This document shows positions 54,729 through 64,000 of a DNA stretch of 64,000 nt, one piece after another (positions within the stretch are counted from its first letter, which is position 1; every line of letters begins with the position of its first letter). This DNA comes from Sphingomonas sp. (GTDB lineage: Bacteria; Pseudomonadota; Alphaproteobacteria; Sphingomonadales; Sphingomonadaceae). Under the pieces are notes generated by a model. It did no database searches. It was not told the origin of the DNA and worked only from the letters and a program-made list of their open reading frames with translations. The position numbers and the translations under genes are program-made. The DNA lies in contig JAIELC010000011.1 in assembly GCA_019753375.1 (NCBI GenBank), forward strand, positions 74,096 to 138,095. The letters run 5' to 3'.

Positions 54729-56203
54729 AGACGGCAGTAGTGATCGGCGCGGGCTTTGGCGGGCTCGCGCTTGCCATTCGCCTGCAATCGGCGGGCGTGC
54801 AGACAACCATCATCGAAGGCCGGGACAAGCCGGGCGGCCGCGCCTATGTCTGGGAGAAGGAAGGCTTTGTGTTCGATGCCGGCCCGACCGTCATCACCGA
54901 TCCCGATTGCCTGAAGGAATTGTGGAGCCTGTCGGGCCGCGACATGGCCGATGACGTGACGCTGATGCCGGTCATGCCGTTTTACCGGCTCAACTGGCCC
55001 GATGGCACCAATTTCGATTATTCGAACGACGAACCCAAGCTGGCCGCCGAGATCGCCAAGCTCGACCCCGCCGATGTCGATGGCTATCGCCGCTTTCTGG
55101 AATATGCGGCGGGCGTGTATGAAGAAGGCTATGTAAAGCTGGGCGATGCCGCCTTCCTGGACTTTGCATCGATGCTGAAGGCCGCGCCGGCGCTGGCCAA
55201 ATACCAGGCATGGCGCAGCGTCTATTCGATCGTATCGAGCTTTGTAAAAAGCCCCAAGCTGCGCGAAGCTTTATCGTTCCACACCTTGCTGGTCGGCGGC
55301 AACCCGATGACCACCAGCGCCATTTATGCCCTGATCCACAAGCTGGAAAAGGACGGCGGCGTCTGGTTTGCCAAGGGGGGAACCAACAAGCTGGTCGCCG
55401 GCATGGTCACCCAGTTTGAACGGCTGGGCGGGCAGGTGCGGCTGGCCGATCCCGTCGCGACCATCGATACGCTGGGCGACCATGCCACCGGCGTGACCAC
55501 TGAAAGCGGCTGGCATATTGATTGCGACGCGGTCGCGTCCAACGCCGATATCGTCCACAGCTACCGCGATCTGCTGAAGGGATCGCGCTGCGCGCAGCGG
55601 ACCCGGAACAGGCTGGAGCGCAAGAAATATTCGCCGTCGCTGTTCGTTGTCCATTTCGGCGTGAAGGGCAATTGGCCCGGCATCCCGCACCACATGATCC
55701 TGTTCGGGCCGCGCTATAAGGGGCTGCTCGACGATATTTATAACCACGGCGTGCTGAGCGAGGATTTCTCGCTGTATCTGCACCACCCGACCATCACCGA
55801 TCCGTCGATGGCGCCCGAAGGCCATTCGACCTTTTACGCGCTGGCGCCGGTGCCGCATCAGGGCAAGTTCCCGGTCGACTGGGCCGAAGCCGGGCCAATT
55901 CTGGAAAAGCGCATGCTCGACGAAGTCGGCAAGCGGCTGATCCCCGATATCCACGACCGGATCGTCACCAAATTCCATTATGCGCCGGCCGATTTCGCGC
56001 ATGATCTGAACGCGCATCTGGGCAGCGCGTTCAGCCTGGAACCGACCCTGCTGCAAAGCGCCTATTTCCGCGTCCACAACCGCGACGATCAGATCCCCAA
56101 CCTGTTCTTTGTCGGCGCGGGCACCCATCCGGGCGCGGGGATTCCGGGCGTGGTCGGCAGCGCCAAGGCAACCGCCAAGCTGATGCTGGAGGAGGATCGG
56201 TGA
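54725..56203 (+). CDS. crtI: Phytoene desaturase CrtI
   Basis: 492 aa; VVIGAGFGGLALAIRLQSAGVQTTIIEGRDKPGGRAYVWEKEGFVFDAGPTVITDP; GAGTHPGAGIPGVVGSAK. Confidence 0.96.
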   Translation: MKTAVVIGAGFGGLALAIRLQSAGVQTTIIEGRDKPGGRAYVWEKEGFVFDAGPTVITDPDCLKELWSLSGRDMADDVTLMPVMPFYRLNWPDGTNFDYSNDEPKLAAEIAKLDPADVDGYRRFLEYAAGVYEEGYVKLGDAAFLDFASMLKAAPALAKYQAWRSVYSIVSSFVKSPKLREALSFHTLLVGGNPMTTSAIYALIHKLEKDGGVWFAKGGTNKLVAGMVTQFERLGGQVRLADPVATIDTLGDHATGVTTESGWHIDCDAVASNADIVHSYRDLLKGSRCAQRTRNRLERKKYSPSLFVVHFGVKGNWPGIPHHMILFGPRYKGLLDDIYNHGVLSEDFSLYLHHPTITDPSMAPEGHSTFYALAPVPHQGKFPVDWAEAGPILEKRMLDEVGKRLIPDIHDRIVTKFHYAPADFAHDLNAHLGSAFSLEPTLLQSAYFRVHNRDDQIPNLFFVGAGTHPGAGIPGVVGSAKATAKLMLEEDR

Positions 56204-56225
56204 TCAATGTCGTGTCAGGCGCGGT

Positions 56226-56831
56226 GTGCCGAAGCGGAGAAATAAATTGATAAAGCGCCTCGCCATTTATTGCGGATCGGCAACCCCTGCTGACCCGATC
56301 TATATGGAGACCGCGCGGCTTGTCGGGCGGACATTGGCCGAACGCGGCATCGGCGTCGTCTATGGCGGCGGGCGGCTGGGGCTGATGGGGGCGATTGCCG
56401 ATTCGGCGCTGGCGGCGGGCGGCGAAGTGATCGGCATCATCCCGCAGGCGCTGGTCGATGCCGAAGTCGCGCATCGCGGGCTGACCGATCTGCAGGTGTG
56501 CGACACCATGCACCAGCGCAAGCAGGCCTTTACCGACCTGTCCGACGGCTTTGTCACCTTGCCCGGGGGCACTGGCACGATGGATGAGTTGTGGGAAGCG
56601 CTGAGCTGGGCGCAGCTGGGCTATCATGCCAAGCCGGTCGGGCTGCTCAATGCCGGCGGCTTTTATGATCTGCTGATCGCCTTTGCCGCCAAAATGGGCG
56701 CGGTCGGCTTTATCCGCCCGCAGCATCAAGGGCTGATGATCGTCGATACGACGCTGGACGGGTTGCTCGCCAAAATGGCGGCGCACGTTCCCGCCACCAC
56801 CATCGGACAGATTGGCAGCAAGGACTTGTGA
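56226..56831 (+). CDS. TIGR00730/LOG family Rossmann-fold protein
   Basis: About 200 aa; CGSATPADPIYMETARLVGRTLAERGIGVVYGGGRLGLMGAIADSAL, LPGGTGTMDELWEALSWAQLG. Start uncertain (GTG 56226 or TTG 56247). Confidence 0.92.
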   Translation: MPKRRNKLIKRLAIYCGSATPADPIYMETARLVGRTLAERGIGVVYGGGRLGLMGAIADSALAAGGEVIGIIPQALVDAEVAHRGLTDLQVCDTMHQRKQAFTDLSDGFVTLPGGTGTMDELWEALSWAQLGYHAKPVGLLNAGGFYDLLIAFAAKMGAVGFIRPQHQGLMIVDTTLDGLLAKMAAHVPATTIGQIGSKDL

Positions 56832-57784
56832 CCCGATCGCCGGCGCTGCCGGGCCGTGATGCCATTGTTGCCACGGCGCACGAATCGATCGTGCGCGGAT
56901 CGCGCAGTTTTGCGACCGCCAGCCGGCTCTTCGCGCGGCCGACCCGCGAACGATCCTGGTTGCTTTATGCCTGGTGCCGGGCGTGCGACGACCTGGCCGA
57001 TGGGCAGGACCATGGCCACGGCATGCGCGTGCTGGACGATGCGCAGGAACGGCTGACCCGGCTGCGCGCGATGACCGAGGCGGCACTGGCGGGGCATTGG
57101 GTGGGTGATCCCGCTTTCGATGCGCTGCGCCTTGTCGCCGCCGAAACGCGGTTGCCGCACCATATGGCGCATGATCTGATCACCGGCTTTCAGATGGATG
57201 CCGATGACTGGCGTCCAACCACGCAGGACGACCTGATCCGATATTGTTATCACGTGGCGGGCGTGGTCGGCTGCATGATGGTGGTGGTGATGGGGGTTGC
57301 CCCCGATGATCACGCGACACTCGACCGCGCCTGCGACCTCGGGCTGGCGTTTCAGCTCGCCAATATCGCCCGCGACGTGGGCGAGGATGCCGGGGTTGGC
57401 CGCTGTTACCTGCCGACCGACTGGCTGGCGGAGCAGGCGCTGAGCCCCGCGACGATGATGGCGCCCGAATATCGCGACCGGCTGGCCGTGCTGGGCGGAC
57501 GGCTGGGCGATCTGGCTGCCCGCTATGAAGCGAGCGCCCGGTTCGGGGCGCCCGCGCTCGATTTCCGGTCGGCCTGGGCGGTGCTGGCGGCGGCCGGGAT
57601 TTACGGCGGAATTGGCCGCGAAGTCGCGCGGCGCGGCGGCGCGGCGTGGGACCGGCGCGTCACAACATCGGGGCGGGAAAAACTGGGCTGGATCATCCGC
57701 AGCTGGGGCGAGGCCCGCGCCAGGGCGACGCTGTATCCGCCCACCCCGCGCGATCCGACCTTGTGGCGGCGGCCGGGGCGCTGA
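56828..57784 (+). CDS. crtB: Phytoene synthase CrtB
   Basis: 318 aa; SRSFATASRLFARPTRERSWLLYAWCRACDDLADGQ; LGLAFQLANIARDVGEDAGVGRCYLPTDWL. Confidence 0.95.
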   Translation: MTRSPALPGRDAIVATAHESIVRGSRSFATASRLFARPTRERSWLLYAWCRACDDLADGQDHGHGMRVLDDAQERLTRLRAMTEAALAGHWVGDPAFDALRLVAAETRLPHHMAHDLITGFQMDADDWRPTTQDDLIRYCYHVAGVVGCMMVVVMGVAPDDHATLDRACDLGLAFQLANIARDVGEDAGVGRCYLPTDWLAEQALSPATMMAPEYRDRLAVLGGRLGDLAARYEASARFGAPALDFRSAWAVLAAAGIYGGIGREVARRGGAAWDRRVTTSGREKLGWIIRSWGEARARATLYPPTPRDPTLWRRPGR

Positions 57785-57827
57785 GTTCCGGCGATACGCA
57801 AAAAACCCGGGCCGGTCGCGCCGCGCG

Positions 57828-58271
57828 CTACCCCAGCAGCGGTTCGCCCGGATAGGGTTTGGCATGGACGCGCGCCGCCAGCCCGCCGCCGATCAGCGGC
57901 AGCAGCACGGCGCACCCCTGCATCCACAGCGGATGCGGCAATTCGATGAAATTGATGACCGCGCCGCCGATCACGAACAAGGTGACGAGCACGGCGGACC
58001 AGCGCCAGTCGGTGACGCGCAGCGCGATCCACGCGCCGCCAAAGGTCGCAAGCAACCACGCCGACACCAGGATCAGCTTGGCGGCGATCGGCATGTTCGG
58101 GATGATCTGCGCAACCGCGACCATATCCTGTGGATCGATATTGGTCGGCAGCGGATACAGCGCCCCGTCGATATATTCGATCGCGGCGAGAATGAGGATC
58201 GCGACCAGGATGCCGACGATCGTTCCGAAAAGCTTGCGCACCCTGTCATATCCCCTGCATAGCCGCCGCAT
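57828..58271 (-). CDS. Hypothetical membrane protein
   Basis: 147 aa with four hydrophobic segments. Confidence 0.65.
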   Translation of the reverse strand: MRRLCRGYDRVRKLFGTIVGILVAILILAAIEYIDGALYPLPTNIDPQDMVAVAQIIPNMPIAAKLILVSAWLLATFGGAWIALRVTDWRWSAVLVTLFVIGGAVINFIELPHPLWMQGCAVLLPLIGGGLAARVHAKPYPGEPLLG

Positions 58272-58339
58272 CCCTATCAGCCGCGTCGCGCCGGGCCAAT
58301 CAGTAGCATGTTGCGACCGACCGCCTTACATGAACGCCA

Positions 58340-60163
58340 ATGCCGCCTGATTCAGCCCAGATTCCCCCGCGCGCCGATCGGCCAATGTGGCCAACGCTGC
58401 GCCGTTTCCTGCCCTATTTATGGCCGCAGGACGCGCCGATGCTGCGGGTGCGCATCGTCGGCGCGATGCTGCTGGTGGTGGCGTCGAAGATCGTTCAGGT
58501 GTTTGGCGCGGCCTATACGCTGAAATATGCGGTCGACCGGATGGCGGCGGGGGACCGCAGCCTGGCGTGGCTGATCATCGCCCTGGTGCTGGGCTATGCG
58601 GCGGCGCGCTTTTCGACAACGCTGTTCGACAATCTGCGCAACACCGTGTTCGAGCGCGTCGGGCAGGAAGCGACCCGGCGGCTGGCGGCCAGCGTGTTTC
58701 GCCATCTCCACCGGCTGTCGCTGCGCTTTCACCTTGAACGCCGCACCGGCGCGGTCACCAAAGTCGTCGAGCGCGGGACCAAAAGCATCGATACGATGCT
58801 GTATTTCATGCTGTTCAACATTGCACCGACGGTGCTGGAACTGTCGCTGGTGCTGGGCATTTTCTGGACCAGTTTCGGCATCGGCATGGTCGCGGCGACG
58901 ATCGCGATGGTCGCGCTGTACATCTGGTTCACGCGGCTGGTGACCGACTGGCGCAACGCGCTGCGCAACCGGATGAACGATCTGGATACCGGCGCGGTCG
59001 CGCATGCGGTCGATTCGCTGCTCAATTTCGAAACGGTCAAATATTTCGGCGCCGAAGAGCGCGAGGCGCGGCGCTATGACGCGGCGATGGCCGCCTATGC
59101 CAATGCCGCGACCAAGAGCGAAAATTCGCTCGCCTGGCTCAATATCGGGCAGGCGTTGGTCACCAATATCATGCTGGGCGGCGGCATGGCCTATATCGCC
59201 TGGGGCTGGAGCCAGGGCCGGTTTTCGGCGGGGGACGTGGTGTTCGTGTCCACGCTGCTCAGCCAGCTATTCCGCCCGCTCGATCTGCTCGGCATGGTCT
59301 ATCGCACGATCCGGCAGGGCGTGATCGACATGGGTGCGATGTTCGACCTGATTGATACACCGTCGGAAATTGTCGATGCACCCGATGCGACCACGCTGAC
59401 CGTGTCGGACGGCCATGTCCGCTTTGAAAATGTGCGCTTTGGCTATGACCCCGGGCGACTGATCCTGAAGGGCATTGATCTGGATATTCCGGCAGGCCGG
59501 ACGCTGGCGGTGGTCGGACCGTCGGGCGCGGGCAAATCCACGCTCGCGCGGCTGATGTACCGTTTTTATGATCTGACGAGCGGCCGGATCACCATCGATG
59601 GTCAGGATATCGCGCGGGTCACCCAGGCGTCGCTGCGGTCCGCGATCGGCATTGTCCCGCAGGACACGGTGCTGTTCAACGACACGATCGGCTATAATAT
59701 CGGCTATGGCCGCGAAGGCGCGGGGCAAGCCGAAATTGAGACCGCCGCCCGCGGCGCCGCGATTGCCGGCTTTATCGAAAGCCAGGCCGAGGGCTACCAG
59801 ACGCGCGTGGGCGAACGCGGGCTGAAATTGTCGGGCGGCGAAAAGCAGCGCGTCGCCATTGCCCGCACCTTGCTGAAAAATCCGCCGGTGCTGATCCTTG
59901 ATGAAGCGACCAGCGCGCTCGACAGCCGTACCGAAGGCGAAATTCAGGATACGCTGGAAGCGATTTCACAGCGCCGCACCACCATCGTCATCGCGCATCG
60001 GCTGTCGACCGTCGTCAATGCCGACGAAATCGTCGTGCTGGAGGCGGGCGAAATCGTCGAACGCGGCACCCATGCGGCGCTGCTCCGCAAAAACGGGCTT
60101 TATGCCGAAATGTGGAACCGCCAGGCACAGGAACGCGCCGACGAGGAACTGGCGGCGGAATAA
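58340..60163 (+). CDS. ABC transporter ATP-binding/permease (ATM1/HMT1-like)
   Basis: 607 aa; VVGPSGAGKSTLARLMYRFYDLTSGRITIDGQDI, LKLSGGEKQRVAIARTLLKNPPVLILDEATSALD. Confidence 0.95.
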   Translation: MPPDSAQIPPRADRPMWPTLRRFLPYLWPQDAPMLRVRIVGAMLLVVASKIVQVFGAAYTLKYAVDRMAAGDRSLAWLIIALVLGYAAARFSTTLFDNLRNTVFERVGQEATRRLAASVFRHLHRLSLRFHLERRTGAVTKVVERGTKSIDTMLYFMLFNIAPTVLELSLVLGIFWTSFGIGMVAATIAMVALYIWFTRLVTDWRNALRNRMNDLDTGAVAHAVDSLLNFETVKYFGAEEREARRYDAAMAAYANAATKSENSLAWLNIGQALVTNIMLGGGMAYIAWGWSQGRFSAGDVVFVSTLLSQLFRPLDLLGMVYRTIRQGVIDMGAMFDLIDTPSEIVDAPDATTLTVSDGHVRFENVRFGYDPGRLILKGIDLDIPAGRTLAVVGPSGAGKSTLARLMYRFYDLTSGRITIDGQDIARVTQASLRSAIGIVPQDTVLFNDTIGYNIGYGREGAGQAEIETAARGAAIAGFIESQAEGYQTRVGERGLKLSGGEKQRVAIARTLLKNPPVLILDEATSALDSRTEGEIQDTLEAISQRRTTIVIAHRLSTVVNADEIVVLEAGEIVERGTHAALLRKNGLYAEMWNRQAQERADEELAAE

Positions 60164-60232
60164 TGGCAGCCGCAGCGCCGCGGTGCGTCCGCCGCCGCGT
60201 CGCCGCTACCCGGTCTACCTAACGGAATCCGG

Positions 60233-61135
60233 CTAACGACAGGTCAGGCGGATCTGTTTGGCGGGTTTGTCAAAGACGATCGACGAGCAACGCTGCAGCT
60301 GATCATTGCCGACGATGATGACATCGCGCCGGTCCCCCGATTTCTTGGCGGTCACGACAATTTCGTCGGGGTCGGCATCGGCGTCGGGGATACCGCCGGT
60401 CGATCCATTGTCGCTGATCCGCAGCGCGATCGCGCTCAGGTTGAGCGGGCCGATGGCCAGCGGGGCATTGAGCCGCATCAGCCGGATCGGGCGATTGATG
60501 CCAAACGCGATTTCGGCCTGGCCGGTCTCGCCGGTCAATTGGCCGCCAAGCGCATCGGCAAGCGCCTGCCCCGCCCCGGCGGTGGCCAATGTCCGCTCAT
60601 GCGCGGGATCGAACAGGATGGTGATGTCGCGCTTGCCCAGCTGAATCCGCGCATAGGTGGGCTGGAACAGTTTCTGGATCAACGGCAGCGCGACGGTGCG
60701 TTCGCCGGGCTGCGGCGCGCGTAGCTGAAAGCGGACGATATCGACGGGCAGGCCGCCGGGACCGACCGCCAGATCGGCACCGCGGACATAGGGCCGTTCG
60801 AACCAGACGACGCGGCGCCTGAACGCTGTGGTGCCGAATTGCAATTTGGTAACGCTGGACTGACCCTTGACCTTGACGGTACCGACCTTGACCACAAAGC
60901 CGAACAGCCCGCCGTGCAACCCGATCCGGTCGGCAAAGTCAGGATTGAGCGTCGGCGCGGCGGGCGCCCAGGGGCTGATCCTGACCCGCGTCGGCGTGCC
61001 GCCGACCGTCGCCGGAACAACGCCGTCGCCGCGCACGATATAATCGACGGGCGGTTTGGTGGCGCCGCCGGCGATCATTGCCAGACCGATCATTGTCGCG
61101 GCGCGCACGGCATTGCCCAAAAGTGCTGAATGCAT
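60233..61135 (-). CDS. Hypothetical exported protein, weakly aspartyl-protease-like
   Basis: Start taken at MHSALLGNAVRAATMIGLAMIAGG; no clear D-T/S-G motif. Confidence 0.55.
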   Translation of the reverse strand: MHSALLGNAVRAATMIGLAMIAGGATKPPVDYIVRGDGVVPATVGGTPTRVRISPWAPAAPTLNPDFADRIGLHGGLFGFVVKVGTVKVKGQSSVTKLQFGTTAFRRRVVWFERPYVRGADLAVGPGGLPVDIVRFQLRAPQPGERTVALPLIQKLFQPTYARIQLGKRDITILFDPAHERTLATAGAGQALADALGGQLTGETGQAEIAFGINRPIRLMRLNAPLAIGPLNLSAIALRISDNGSTGGIPDADADPDEIVVTAKKSGDRRDVIIVGNDQLQRCSSIVFDKPAKQIRLTCR

Positions 61136-61158
61136 TGGTTTCCTTTCGTCGCGCGCCG

Positions 61159-61536
61159 TCAGGCGAGCAGATCCTGCAGGTCGGGATGACGCTGAACATA
61201 GGCCGCGACGAACGAGCATTGCGGCACAATTTTTTTGCCCTGACGGCGCATCGCCGCAAGCGCCGCGCCGATCAACCGGCCGGCAATCCCCCGCCCCCCG
61301 ATTTCAGGCGGGACGATGGTATGGGTAAAGGTGACGATATCACCATCAACGCGGTAGTCGGCAAAGGCCAGATGGCCGTCCTCGATCAATTCGAAGCGCC
61401 GCGCGGCGCCGTTGTCGATCACGCCAGAATCAGCCGGGCCAGAATCAGCCGGGCCGGATTCAATCGGGCCAGCGCTGGTCGGGCCTGCGTCGGTCGGGCC
61501 AGCGTCGGTCGGGCGGGTATCACTTTTGTCAGGCAC
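61159..61536 (-). CDS. GNAT family N-acetyltransferase (YjdJ-like) with repetitive N-terminus
   Basis: RRFELIEDGHLAFADYRVDGDIVTFTHTIVPPEIGGRGIAGRLIGAALAAMRRQGKKIVPQCSFVAAYVQRHPDLQDLL. Confidence 0.88.
   Translation of the reverse strand: MPDKSDTRPTDAGPTDAGPTSAGPIESGPADSGPADSGVIDNGAARRFELIEDGHLAFADYRVDGDIVTFTHTIVPPEIGGRGIAGRLIGAALAAMRRQGKKIVPQCSFVAAYVQRHPDLQDLLA
61430..61515. repeat. Degenerate 15-bp tandem repeat in GNAT N-terminus
   Basis: agaatcagccgggcc / agaatcagccgggcc / ggattcaatcgggcc / agcgctggtcgggcc / tgcgtcggtcgggcc / agcgtcggtcgggcg. Confidence 0.85.
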
Positions 61537-61601
61537 GAAATTTCCTCCGGCGAGGCGGCCGACCCCATGGCGATGGCCGGCCCTGTCGCTATAGGTGGGA
61601 T

Positions 61602-63383
61602 GTGACCGATCCCTTGTCCATCCTCCAATCGACCTTTGGCTTTCCTGATTTTCGCGGGGTGCAGCGCGATGTTGTCGATCGCGTGCTCGCGCACCGCAAC
61701 ACCTTGGCGGTCATGCCGACCGGGGCGGGCAAATCGCTCTGCTATCAATTGCCGTCGCTGCTGCTGGACGGGACCTGCATTGTCATTTCGCCGCTGATTG
61801 CGTTGATGCACGATCAGCTGCGCGCGGCGGAAAGCATCGGCATTCGCGCCGCGACGCTGACATCGGTCGACACCAACCGGGCGGAAACGCGCGGGCGGTT
61901 TCTGGATGGCGAACTCGACCTGTTATACGTGGCCCCGGAACGCGCGTCGAACGCGGAATTCCGCGACTTGCTGGAACGCGGGCGCGTGGCGCTATTCGCG
62001 ATCGACGAAGCGCACTGCGTCAGCGAATGGGGGCATGATTTCCGCCCCGATTACCGGCTGTTGCGCCCGCTGATGGACGCGTTTCCAAGCGTGTCGCGCC
62101 TGGCGCTGACCGCGACCGCCGATGCGCATACCCGCAAGGACATTCTGGAACAGCTGGGCATCCCGGCCGACGGGCTGATCGTCGCCGGGTTCGACCGGCC
62201 CAATATCCGCTACGCCATATCGCCGCGCGACAATAGCGCCCGCCAGATCGCCGCCTTGGTCCGCGAAACGCCCGGGCCGGGCATTGTCTATGCGCAGACG
62301 CGTGCAGCGACCGAGCGGCTCGCCGAACAACTGGCCAGCACCGGGCGCCCGACCCGCGCCTATCATGCCGGGCTGGAGCCCCATATCCGCGCCCGCAACC
62401 AGGCCGATTTCGTCGCTTCCGAAGACATGGTAATTTGTGCGACGATTGCGTTCGGCATGGGCATCGACAAACCCGATGTCCGCTTTGTCGCGCATGCCGG
62501 ACTGCCCAAATCGATCGAGGCCTATTATCAGGAAACCGGCCGCGCGGGCCGCGACGGCGATCCGTCGGTCGCGCATCTGTTTTGGGGCGCGGACGATTTT
62601 GCCCGCGCCTGGAGCCGCGTCGACGAGGTCGAGCCTGAGCGCCAGGCGGCCGCGCGCGCGCAGATCACCGCGCTGACCGGGCTGGTCGAAACCGGCGGCT
62701 GCCGCCGCGCCATCCTGTTGCGCCATTTTGGCGAAGACCCGCCCGCCGCCTGCGGCAATTGCGACAATTGCCTGTCCAAACCCGCGCTGATCGATGCGAC
62801 CGAGCTGGCGCGCAAATTCCTGTCGGCGATTTACCGGACCGGACAGCGATTTGGCGTGGGGCATATCGAAAAAGTGCTGACCGGCACGACCGATGACCGG
62901 GTGGCGCAGCTGGGGCACGACCGGCTGAGCGTATTCGGCATCGTCGAACGTGCCGAGGCGCGGCTGATCAAGCCGCTGGCGCGCGCGATGCAGGCGCGCG
63001 GGCTGGTGACCACCACCGAACATGGCGGGCTGGGGCTTTCTGGCGACGCGCGCGCTGTGCTGAAGGGCGATGTGCCGGTTGAGATTGTCGAGCCGGCGGA
63101 CAAGATGGCGACCCGATCGGGCGGCGGCGGGCGCCGCCGGGCAAGCGCGGCCGCCAATCCGGATGACGATCCGCTGTTCGAGGCGCTGCGCGCCAAGCGC
63201 CGCGAGCTGGCCGCCGAGGCAAAAGTGCCGCCCTATGTGATCTTCCACGATTCGGTGTTGCGCGACATGGCGGCGCTGAAACCCGTCAGCCGCGCCGCGC
63301 TGACCGCGATCACGGGCATTGGCGCGCGCAAGCTGGACGCTTATGGAGATGCCTTTATCGCGGTGATCAAGGAGGCAGCATGA
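61602..63383 (+). CDS. recQ: ATP-dependent DNA helicase RecQ
   Basis: 593 aa; LAVMPTGAGKSLCYQLPSLLLDGTCIVISPLIALMHDQ, DEAHCVSEWGHDFRPDYRLL, CGNCDNCL, HRDC-like C-terminus. Confidence 0.96.
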   Translation: MTDPLSILQSTFGFPDFRGVQRDVVDRVLAHRNTLAVMPTGAGKSLCYQLPSLLLDGTCIVISPLIALMHDQLRAAESIGIRAATLTSVDTNRAETRGRFLDGELDLLYVAPERASNAEFRDLLERGRVALFAIDEAHCVSEWGHDFRPDYRLLRPLMDAFPSVSRLALTATADAHTRKDILEQLGIPADGLIVAGFDRPNIRYAISPRDNSARQIAALVRETPGPGIVYAQTRAATERLAEQLASTGRPTRAYHAGLEPHIRARNQADFVASEDMVICATIAFGMGIDKPDVRFVAHAGLPKSIEAYYQETGRAGRDGDPSVAHLFWGADDFARAWSRVDEVEPERQAAARAQITALTGLVETGGCRRAILLRHFGEDPPAACGNCDNCLSKPALIDATELARKFLSAIYRTGQRFGVGHIEKVLTGTTDDRVAQLGHDRLSVFGIVERAEARLIKPLARAMQARGLVTTTEHGGLGLSGDARAVLKGDVPVEIVEPADKMATRSGGGGRRRASAAANPDDDPLFEALRAKRRELAAEAKVPPYVIFHDSVLRDMAALKPVSRAALTAITGIGARKLDAYGDAFIAVIKEAA

Positions 63384-63820
63384 TCCGTCAGCTAAACCAG
63401 GCGATGTCGGTGGCCCCGCAGATCAGCCCTGCCGATGTCACCGATCTGGCGGCGCAGGGATTTGTGGCGATCATCAATAATCGCCCCGATGGCGAGGAGA
63501 TGGGCCAGCCCGACGGGGATGCCATCCGCCTGGTCGCCGAAACCCTGGGGCTGCGCTACACCGCTATCCCGGTCACCCATGCCGGTTTCGCGCATCCCCA
63601 GCTCGATGCCTTTGCCGCCGCGATGGCCGAGGCGGATGGCCCTGTCCTTGCCTATTGCCGGTCGGGGACGCGGTCGTGCCATTTATGGGCGCTGGCGATG
63701 GCCAAGCAGGGCGCCGACCCCGATGAACTCGCCGACGCGGCGGCCAAGGCCGGCTATGATCTGTCGGGCATCCGCATGATGCTCGAGCAATTATCCGCCG
63801 CGGCGCATCAACTGCCATGA
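63380..63820 (+). CDS. TIGR01244/DUF442 family phosphatase-like protein
   Basis: FVAIINNRPDGEEMGQPDGDAIRLVAETLGLRYTAIPVTHAGFAHPQ...PVLAYCRSGTRSCHLWALA (CxxGxR). Confidence 0.9.
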   Translation: MIRQLNQAMSVAPQISPADVTDLAAQGFVAIINNRPDGEEMGQPDGDAIRLVAETLGLRYTAIPVTHAGFAHPQLDAFAAAMAEADGPVLAYCRSGTRSCHLWALAMAKQGADPDELADAAAKAGYDLSGIRMMLEQLSAAAHQLP

Positions 63821-64000
63821 GCTATGCGCAGCTGGCCATTTCGATCATCGGCGTCCTTGGGCTCGCCTGGACCGCGCGCCTGTTGCGGCTGGGCGAAAGC
63901 CGGATCGCCGGTCCCGACGATGCGCGGCGCATGGCCGAAGCGCTGCTCGCAGGGTTTGAGGCGCGCCGGGCAATTGTCAGCAAGGATGGCAATGCGGCGT
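63817..64000 (+). CDS. Hypothetical protein with N-terminal TM (partial, runs off window)
   Basis: ATG at 63817: MSYAQLAISIIGVLGLAWTARLLRLGESRIAGPDDARRMAEALLAGFEARRAIVSKDGNAA..., open to the window end. Confidence 0.55.
   Translation, partial: MSYAQLAISIIGVLGLAWTARLLRLGESRIAGPDDARRMAEALLAGFEARRAIVSKDGNAA

Overview
The window is a GC-rich alphaproteobacterial chromosome segment. Gene content and order (lptCAB-rpoN, rpmF-plsX-fabH-ihfA-merR, rpmI-rplT-pheS-pheT, a crtY-crtI-crtB carotenoid cluster) suggest Sphingomonadales; that placement is inference. About 60 protein genes are supported, most of them housekeeping. I saw no rRNA, tRNA, CRISPR array, prophage or IS transposase. Accessory or unusual features: (i) two tandem tiny hydrophobic ORFs (42130-42240 and 42283-42387), each with a Shine-Dalgarno, each ending in a long perfect inverted repeat spanning its stop codon, preceded by a near-consensus sigma-54 -24/-12 promoter with an upstream palindrome in enhancer-like position; (ii) a dispersed 'ligase-associated DNA damage response' set (exonuclease, Lhr-like helicase, PdeM) with no ligase in the window; (iii) three toxin-antitoxin modules in about 2 kb, with a hybrid-looking antitoxin and a VOC/glyoxalase gene remnant between them; (iv) a TPP riboswitch-thiC unit followed directly by a DUF2834-like membrane protein gene; (v) a crt cluster containing a LOG/TIGR00730 gene; (vi) a TetR/TonB-receptor divergent pair with a perfect operator-like palindrome. 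Several genes missing from the supplied ORF track were found by reading the sequence: the edge gene at 1-333, rpmF, four small ORFs (20251-20397, 42130-42240, 42283-42387, 42585-42707) and a partial CDS at 63817-64000.
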